DNA of 10,868 nucleotides. It comes from an uncultured Candidatus Competibacteraceae bacterium (GTDB taxonomy: Bacteria > Pseudomonadota > Gammaproteobacteria > Competibacterales > Competibacteraceae). Both the position numbers and the translations under genes were made by a program. Positions within the stretch are counted from its first letter, which is position 1. Each line of letters opens with the position of its first letter. Below, piece after piece: positions 6,008-10,868 of the stretch. Below the pieces are notes generated by a model. The model worked only from the letters and a program-made list of their open reading frames with translations, was not told where the DNA came from and made no database searches. The stretch lies in contig CALGOO010000192.1 in assembly GCA_937960715.1 (NCBI GenBank), forward strand, positions 1 through 10,868, given 5' to 3'.

Positions 6008-7457
6008 TCAGGTCATCCTCGAACATCCGCAGGGCGGGGCCGCTCACCAGATCGCCGCGACTTTCCAGGGAACGGGCCACCGCCTTCCCCAAGCTTTCGA
6101 ATATAAGACCATAGACCACGGCGTGCATCATGCCGCCCACCACCGTGCCCATGCCGGGAAACGCCTTGAAGATGTTACCGACCAGCGCCAGCAACAGATT
6201 GAGGCTGCGCTTGATCTGGTTGCCGGCCAGGTCCAGGAACCGTTGCATGTCGATCTCTCGCGCCGGCACTTCGTACAGGGCGCACAAGTCCTTGATCAGG
6301 TTGATCCCCAGATAACCCTGAATCAGTATGTCGGTGCCCGGGCTGACCGCCGCCAGCGCGCCGAATACCGCCTTGCGCGCATAGCCTTGGACGATGGCCT
6401 CGGCTTTCTCCCGGCGATGCTGGGCGACCGCCGCATCGAGTTTTTGCTGGGCCAGCACGAACACCGCCGTGTCGCGCAGGGCGTCCAGCACCTGCGGATC
6501 GGTGTCGAGATAGCGCTGCAAGGCGCGACGCAAATCATCCACGCGCGGGGGACGCTCGCGCAGGGTGGTTTCCTCGCGCCCGTCGTGATAGATGCGGGTG
6601 ACTTCCTCCATGCCCCCACACTGGACCGGCGCCACTTCGATCGGTTCGCCGACCCGCTCGGCCAGCCTCCGGCGAACCAGGTCCAGTTCCCGCTCGGTGA
6701 AGCGGTCGATCTTGTTCAACGCCACGATCAGCGGGCTGCCCAGATCGACCAGGTTCCGCAACGCCTGATACTGGTCGCGGGTCAGATCGCCCTCGCAGAC
6801 GTAGATCACCACATGGGCGCGCAAGGCTTCGTCGCGGGCGGTCTGATCCAGCATTCCGTCGGCCTCGTTCAGGCCAGGCAGGTCGGCCAGAATCAGCCGG
6901 TCGCCGGCGGTGCTGGTCCAGGTGTAATAAGTCACTCTTCGGGTGGTGCCGCCGCGCACGTCGACCGCGATGTCGGTTCCCGGCAACAGGGCGCGGATCA
7001 GCGAGGACTTGCCCGCGCTGATTTCGCCGAACACCGCGACGATGATCTCGCCCGCCGCCCGCCGGCGCTGCAATTCCTCCAATTCGCGGCGGATGGCGTC
7101 GACCTGTACCCCCGCCGCTTCGCGGCGATTCAATTGCTCGCGTAGAGTCGCTTCGTCCGGCGGTTTGGGTGGGGCGATGGAGCGGGACTTGCCAGCCGGT
7201 CGCCCCCACCGCAGCACCCGCCAGACTACATAAGCGCCACCCACGCTCAGCGCGCCGAGGATCAGCAGGTAAATGATCCAAAACGTGGTCGGCGCCCGTT
7301 GCAAACGCTCCCACACCGACAGGCCGAGATCGGTGATGTACAGCACCAGCACCAGCAATACCGCGACGCCGACGCTGGCGCCCACCCCCAGCAACAAGCG
7401 AACCGGCAACCAGGTCCGGGTAGCGGGTGACAGCGGCAGTTTAGGCAAGGACGGCAT
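5916..7457 (-). CDS. GTPase A: membrane-anchored Era/HSR1-type GTPase, paralogue of GTPase B
   Basis: The product is 513 residues from ATG 7457-7455. Two probable membrane helices come first (about 20-42 and 60-80), then a charged coiled-coil-like linker (about 101-135) and a G domain: GEISAGKS (144-151), TT (171-172), DLPG (192-195) and NKID (248-251). The C-terminal half is helical. Residues 355-415 (GYARKAVFGALAAVSPGTDI onward) align with the same region of GTPase B, including the P-x-x-DIL motif, and a glycine-rich hydrophobic stretch follows at about 419-460. An upstream in-frame ATG at 7562 would place 35 low-complexity, arginine- and serine-rich residues inside the thioesterase gene, so 7457 is preferred, although its ribosome site is weak. 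The gene overlaps the thioesterase by 17 bases and GTPase B by 92. The two helices would tether the G domain to the inner membrane. Its G3 has leucine in place of the more usual threonine, a tolerated variant. Confidence 0.85.
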   Translation of the reverse strand: MPSLPKLPLSPATRTWLPVRLLLGVGASVGVAVLLVLVLYITDLGLSVWERLQRAPTTFWIIYLLILGALSVGGAYVVWRVLRWGRPAGKSRSIAPPKPPDEATLREQLNRREAAGVQVDAIRRELEELQRRRAAGEIIVAVFGEISAGKSSLIRALLPGTDIAVDVRGGTTRRVTYYTWTSTAGDRLILADLPGLNEADGMLDQTARDEALRAHVVIYVCEGDLTRDQYQALRNLVDLGSPLIVALNKIDRFTERELDLVRRRLAERVGEPIEVAPVQCGGMEEVTRIYHDGREETTLRERPPRVDDLRRALQRYLDTDPQVLDALRDTAVFVLAQQKLDAAVAQHRREKAEAIVQGYARKAVFGALAAVSPGTDILIQGYLGINLIKDLCALYEVPAREIDMQRFLDLAGNQIKRSLNLLLALVGNIFKAFPGMGTVVGGMMHAVVYGLIFESLGKAVARSLESRGDLVSGPALRMFEDDLSEDLEARAKRLAQLVWARRRDGERAESATG

Positions 7458-7881
7458 TGGGGGCGAACAGCTCGCGGAAAGCGGGCGGCACCGGCTGGAT
7501 CGCGCGCCGCGCGTAGTCGAAGAACACGATGCCGGTCTTGGCCCGCGCCACTTCGCGGCCACTGAGCTTCTCGGTCACCCGATAGACGAAATCGCAGCCG
7601 TATTTGTTGAAATCGGTCGCGGTCACCGCGATTTCCAGGCTCTCGCCGGGAAATGCCTCGGATTTGTAGACGATGACGCTGTCGGCCATGATCAGGCCGA
7701 GGCCGCAAATGTTCAGTTCGCTGAACCCGCACCGGTCCAGGAACCGAACCCGCGCCTCGTGCAATAGACCCAACAGGGAGTCGTTGCCCATGTGCCCGCC
7801 ATAGTTGACATCGGTGATTCGCACCCGCAGTTCGGTGGCGAAGGGAAAATGCTCCGGCAGGTCCAGCTTGATTCGCGCCAT
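7441..7881 (-). CDS. 4HBT-family hotdog thioesterase (acyl-CoA thioesterase)
   Basis: This 146-residue protein has the layout of single-hotdog 4-hydroxybenzoyl-CoA-type thioesterases: DVNYGGHMGND (24-34) corresponds to the family D-x-D-x-x-GH-x-N-N motif, followed by the central helix with HEARVRFL (41-48), then strands including DSVIVYKSEAFPGESLEI (67-84) and FVYRVTE (98-104). Such enzymes hydrolyse acyl-CoA or acyl-ACP thioesters in the cytoplasm; the substrate cannot be told from sequence. The ATG at 7881-7879 has GAGG about six bases upstream and is preferred over the ATG at 7899. It is the first gene of a four-gene overlapping unit with two GTPases and a DUF3301 protein, an association I would not predict from the family alone. 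Confidence 0.85.
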   Translation of the reverse strand: MARIKLDLPEHFPFATELRVRITDVNYGGHMGNDSLLGLLHEARVRFLDRCGFSELNICGLGLIMADSVIVYKSEAFPGESLEIAVTATDFNKYGCDFVYRVTEKLSGREVARAKTGIVFFDYARRAIQPVPPAFRELFAPNAVLA

Positions 7882-8227
7882 GCACCGCCTCGATAACAAT
7901 GGAAAATTCGCTTTTGGATGAAAATGTTAACCTGATGGCCGCAAAGACAGCGGCGATCGCGGCGGGGATTGTAAACGATTCTCGCGGGAAACGGACCGCT
8001 GGCCAGTCCCCAAGCGGGCAAGCAGCTTCCGATACCATCGCTCCAGGCCTCCGCCAAATTCGCGGGCGCAACGACTTCCTTTACCGGCAACTATACTCGA
8101 AGGAAGCCCCTCGACAAGGCACGGTGGACGCTCGCATTTTCAGTCGGACCGTGCGCCATTGCGGCGGCGGGAAAATCGGCGCAAAACCCGCGGTGCTTCG
8201 CGCTAACGTCGGTGGAGGAACAGGGGG
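7882..8227. other. Divergent intergenic spacer, 346 bases
   Basis: This spacer separates the minus-strand thioesterase operon from the plus-strand regulator and should hold promoters for both. I see an AT-rich patch at about 7897-7932, a GCGATCGC palindrome at 7953-7960, and a -10-like TATACT at 8092-8097 on the plus strand with no good -35 box. A 142-codon plus-strand frame beginning at 7899 crosses the spacer, but it lacks a ribosome site, has composition unlike a protein and overlaps the regulator's start, so I do not treat it as a gene. No stable terminator, RNA gene or repeat stands out. Confidence 0.4.
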
Positions 8228-10868
8228 ATGCCGCGAAAGCTCGATCGTGGCGATCGGGACGAAACAACCTGCCAGAACCGCGCCGCGGGTGTCCGTCGCG
8301 TTTCCGCGCCGATGCCGGCCAAGCTAGCGCCGCCTCGCCTGCACGATATCGCCACGCGCGAGCGCCTGTTCTCGCTGCTCGACGAACGACGCACACACCC
8401 TCTGGTCTGGATCGCCGGCCCGCCCGGGGCCGGGAAAACCATGCTGGTCGCGAGCTACCTCCACGCTCGCAAGCTGCCGGGCATCTGGTATCAGGTCGAC
8501 GCCGGCGACACCGATCCGGCCACGCTGTTTTACTACCTGCGTCAGGCGCTCCCTTCCCCTCGCCAAGCGCGCCTGCCGCTGTTCACGCCGGAATACCTGC
8601 CCGACCTGCCCGGTTTCGCTCGCCGCTTTTGCCGCGAACTGTTCGCCCGGCTACCGCGACCGGCGACGCTGGTGCTGGACAATTTCCACGAAGCGGCGGC
8701 GGCAACGTCGTTTCGGGCAATTTGGGGCGAGGCCGCAACGCAGATCCCCGAAGGCGTCAATCTCTTGGTGATCGGTCGCCTGGAGCCACCCGCCGAATAC
8801 GCCCGTCTGCAAGTCGGCGAACTCCTGACCGCGTTGGATGCGCAAGACTTGCGGCTGGCCCCGGAAGAAACCCGAACGATCGTGGCGCTTCGCGCGCACC
8901 TGCCGGAGACCACCGTTCGCGCGCTGCACGAGCGCTCAAGCGGCTGGGTTGCGGGACTGACCTTGCTGCTGGAGCACGCCCGCAAAACCGGCGCCCCCTC
9001 CGATGCTTTGGAGCAAGCATCGCCGCAAGCACTGTTCGACTATTTCGCGACCGAAATTTTCGCGGGCGCGACCGACGACATCCGGCACCTCTGGCTGCGC
9101 ACGACCTATTTGCCCCGCTTCACCGCGCCAACGGCGCGCGCGTTGAGCGAGCGCGAAAACGCCGATCGGCTACTGGACGCGCTTTATCGCCAAGGTTATT
9201 TCGTTGATCGACGCAGCGCGTCGACGACCGTTTACCAGTATCACGCCTTGTTTCAGGCGTTTCTTCGGCATCGGGTCGAACAAGATTACCCCGCCCTCGA
9301 ACGCCGAGAGCTGGTCCGCGCTTCGGCCAAGGCGCTCGATGCCCAAGGCGATGCCGAAGCGGCTTTTGGTCTGTTCGCCGAAGTCGCGGACTGGGAGGCC
9401 GCTGCCGGATCGACTCTCGCACGCGCCGCCGAATTGTTCGGCCAGGGCCGCTGGCGGACCCTGCAAGGCCAGATCGACGCCTTGCCGCGAGCAATGGTCG
9501 AAACCATCCCCTGGCTGCTGTTCTGGTCCGGCGCTTGCCAGACCCAGACCGCGCCGGGCGCGGGCCGCGCGACGCTGGAGCGCGCTTACGACCGGTTCCG
9601 CGCGGCCGATGACGAACTCGGCCAAGCGTTGAGCGCGTGCGCCATCCTGGAAAGCTATTATCTGGAATGGGGCGACTTCGCCCATCGCAACCGATGGATC
9701 GATGCGCTCGAACGGATTCTGGCGCGACATCCGACGTTTCCATCGCCCAGCATCGAACTGCGGGTCTGGTCGACGCTGTTGCTCGCGCTCGCCTATCTCA
9801 AACCGCAACACCCGCTGACGCCGGCCTGCGCCGAACGGGTGTGGCGACTGTGTCGGTCGGAGCTTCCGGCGGGCGAGCGGCTGATGGCCGCCACCTGGCT
9901 GCTGCTTTATCTGACGATGATGGAAGATGTCGAGCGCATGCGCGCCGCCGCCCTCGAATTCGCGCCGCTGACCCGCTCCGTCGACACCACGCCGCTGCAG
10001 CGCGTGGGCTGGAGCTGGTCTCACGCCTTGTATCGCATGTGTCTGGCGGATTTTGAACGCTGTCGGCAGGATCTGGTGGACGCGCGCAGCCTGGCGGCGA
10101 CCGCCGGTCTCGATTATCTGGTGGGCGTGCCCAGCCTGTTGGAAATCTGGGCGTTCCTCGCCAGCGGCGATCTCACGGCCGCCTCGAAGCGGTTGGACGA
10201 TCTGGCCGCCGAGATTGACCATGCCCGACCCAACGATATCGCCCTCCACCACTTCCTTCGGTCCTGGCTCGCCCTGCGGCAAGGGCGTCCGCGCACGGCG
10301 CTGGAGCACGCCCGGAAATCCGCCGAGATCATCCGGCAACGGCCTCATGCGGGTCCGAGCGTTTCGTCTCTCGGCGCCTATTCCCACGCACTGGCGGAAT
10401 GCGGCCAAACCGCCCAGGCGGTGGCGGTTGCCCAAGAAGCGCTGTCTTGGGTGAAGATCCCCAGCAACAGCATGTTGTGCTTCAATGCCTTGCTGTTCGC
10501 GGCGGACGCGATACGCCAGCACGGCCAGCGCGAGCAAAGCCTGACGCTGCTCGGCGAAGCGTTTGCCACCGGACGCCGGGGCGGTTTTCTCAACTGCATG
10601 CTTTGGTTGCCGAAGATGATGGCGCGGCTGTGCGCGGACGCGCTGGCCGCCGACATCGAACCCGAATACGTCGAATCGCTCATTCACAAGCGGGTATTGG
10701 TCGCGCCAGGCGCCGACATCGAGCGGTGGCCGTGGCCGGTGCGGGTCTACACCCTCGGCCGTTTCGCGCTGGTGTTGGACGGTCAGCCGCTCAAAGCCAC
10801 CGGCAAACCGCAACATCGCCCGCTGGAATTGCTCAAGGCGCTGGTCGCCCTGGGCGGGCGGGAGGTTC
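8228..10868 (+). CDS. Large MalT-like ATPase transcriptional regulator with SARP/OmpR-type C-terminal domain (3' end missing)
   Basis: The frame is open from ATG 8228 to the window edge, giving 880 residues without a stop. The ATG has a strong GGAGGA (8214-8219, 8-base spacing). After about 30 unstructured residues comes a STAND-type ATPase: Walker A GPPGAGKT (64-71), Walker B TLVLDN (147-152), and the arginine-containing LVIGRLEPP (180-188) at the place where MalT relatives have a conserved SR-x-x-PP sensor. A winged-helix and helical part to about residue 350 is followed by a long alpha-helical TPR-like region (about 350-830). From residue 838 VRVYTLGRFALVLDGQPL begins the winged helix of SARP/BTAD-type activators, with PLELLKALVALGG near the window end. 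Such proteins sense an inducer through the TPR part, bind ATP, oligomerise and activate transcription. The target may be the divergent thioesterase/GTPase operon or genes to the right; neither is shown by sequence. Confidence 0.85.
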   Translation, partial: MPRKLDRGDRDETTCQNRAAGVRRVSAPMPAKLAPPRLHDIATRERLFSLLDERRTHPLVWIAGPPGAGKTMLVASYLHARKLPGIWYQVDAGDTDPATLFYYLRQALPSPRQARLPLFTPEYLPDLPGFARRFCRELFARLPRPATLVLDNFHEAAAATSFRAIWGEAATQIPEGVNLLVIGRLEPPAEYARLQVGELLTALDAQDLRLAPEETRTIVALRAHLPETTVRALHERSSGWVAGLTLLLEHARKTGAPSDALEQASPQALFDYFATEIFAGATDDIRHLWLRTTYLPRFTAPTARALSERENADRLLDALYRQGYFVDRRSASTTVYQYHALFQAFLRHRVEQDYPALERRELVRASAKALDAQGDAEAAFGLFAEVADWEAAAGSTLARAAELFGQGRWRTLQGQIDALPRAMVETIPWLLFWSGACQTQTAPGAGRATLERAYDRFRAADDELGQALSACAILESYYLEWGDFAHRNRWIDALERILARHPTFPSPSIELRVWSTLLLALAYLKPQHPLTPACAERVWRLCRSELPAGERLMAATWLLLYLTMMEDVERMRAAALEFAPLTRSVDTTPLQRVGWSWSHALYRMCLADFERCRQDLVDARSLAATAGLDYLVGVPSLLEIWAFLASGDLTAASKRLDDLAAEIDHARPNDIALHHFLRSWLALRQGRPRTALEHARKSAEIIRQRPHAGPSVSSLGAYSHALAECGQTAQAVAVAQEALSWVKIPSNSMLCFNALLFAADAIRQHGQREQSLTLLGEAFATGRRGGFLNCMLWLPKMMARLCADALAADIEPEYVESLIHKRVLVAPGADIERWPWPVRVYTLGRFALVLDGQPLKATGKPQHRPLELLKALVALGGREV

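Noticed and set aside
5970..7145. 391-codon plus-strand frame opposite GTPase A, and a similar 392-codon frame at 4928-6106 opposite GTPase B
   Set aside because: Both are rich in Gln, His and Arg with no recognisable domain, while the minus strand encodes complete G-domain motifs across the same bases.
7458..7562. Upstream ATG (7562) as the start of GTPase A
   Set aside because: It would add 35 arginine- and serine-rich residues encoded antiframe within the thioesterase gene, with no better ribosome site.
7899..8327. 142-codon plus-strand frame spanning the divergent spacer
   Set aside because: It has no ribosome site, no recognisable fold, and runs into the regulator gene in another frame.
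9170..10816. 548-codon minus-strand frame opposite the regulator
   Set aside because: It is antisense to the ATPase/TPR/winged-helix protein, whose plus-strand frame has clear Walker motifs and a strong ribosome site. Long antisense open frames are expected at this GC content.

Overview
The window is GC-rich and densely coding, with chromosomal character. It suggests a gammaproteobacterium: a DUF3301-type small membrane protein is present, the genes are tightly packed with GTG starts, and acyl-CoA or polyhydroxyalkanoate (PHA) themes recur (a phasin-like protein, a hotdog thioesterase and an acyl-CoA dehydrogenase with an N-terminal extension). A PHA-storing gammaproteobacterium, for example of the Competibacter type, would fit, but that is an inference from gene content and composition and not an identification. 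I see no rRNA, tRNA, CRISPR array, insertion sequence or attachment site.

Layout from left to right. (1) 1-535, minus strand: the 5' end of an acyl-CoA dehydrogenase-like gene with an extra N-terminal helical region, as in methylsuccinyl-CoA dehydrogenase. (2) 536-814: a divergent control region with a 14-bp operator-like palindrome, and a puzzling start for the next gene, where a well-placed ATG lies one frame away from the long reading frame. (3) 815-3420, plus strand: a two-gene unit with a 2-base gap, encoding an unrecognised soluble protein and a polytopic membrane protein that looks like a member of the ion-transporter (IT) superfamily. (4) 3421-4275, plus strand: an AT-rich control region with two palindromes, then a phasin-like protein built from two tandem copies of one domain. 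(5) 4317-7881, minus strand: an overlapping four-gene operon transcribed as thioesterase, membrane-anchored GTPase A, GTPase B (a paralogue of A with a DUF697-like C-terminus), then the DUF3301 protein. The overlaps are 17, 92 and 4 bases. (6) 7882-8227: a divergent spacer. (7) 8228 to the right edge, plus strand: a large MalT-like ATPase regulator with a TPR-like middle and the beginning of a SARP/OmpR-type winged-helix domain, cut off by the window end.

The most interesting parts are the paralogous GTPase pair fused by overlaps into one translational unit with a thioesterase and a DUF3301 protein, the coupled unknown-protein/transporter pair with its frame anomaly, and the duplicated phasin-like protein. 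Shared involvement in acyl-CoA or storage-granule metabolism is possible but is inferred only from proximity.
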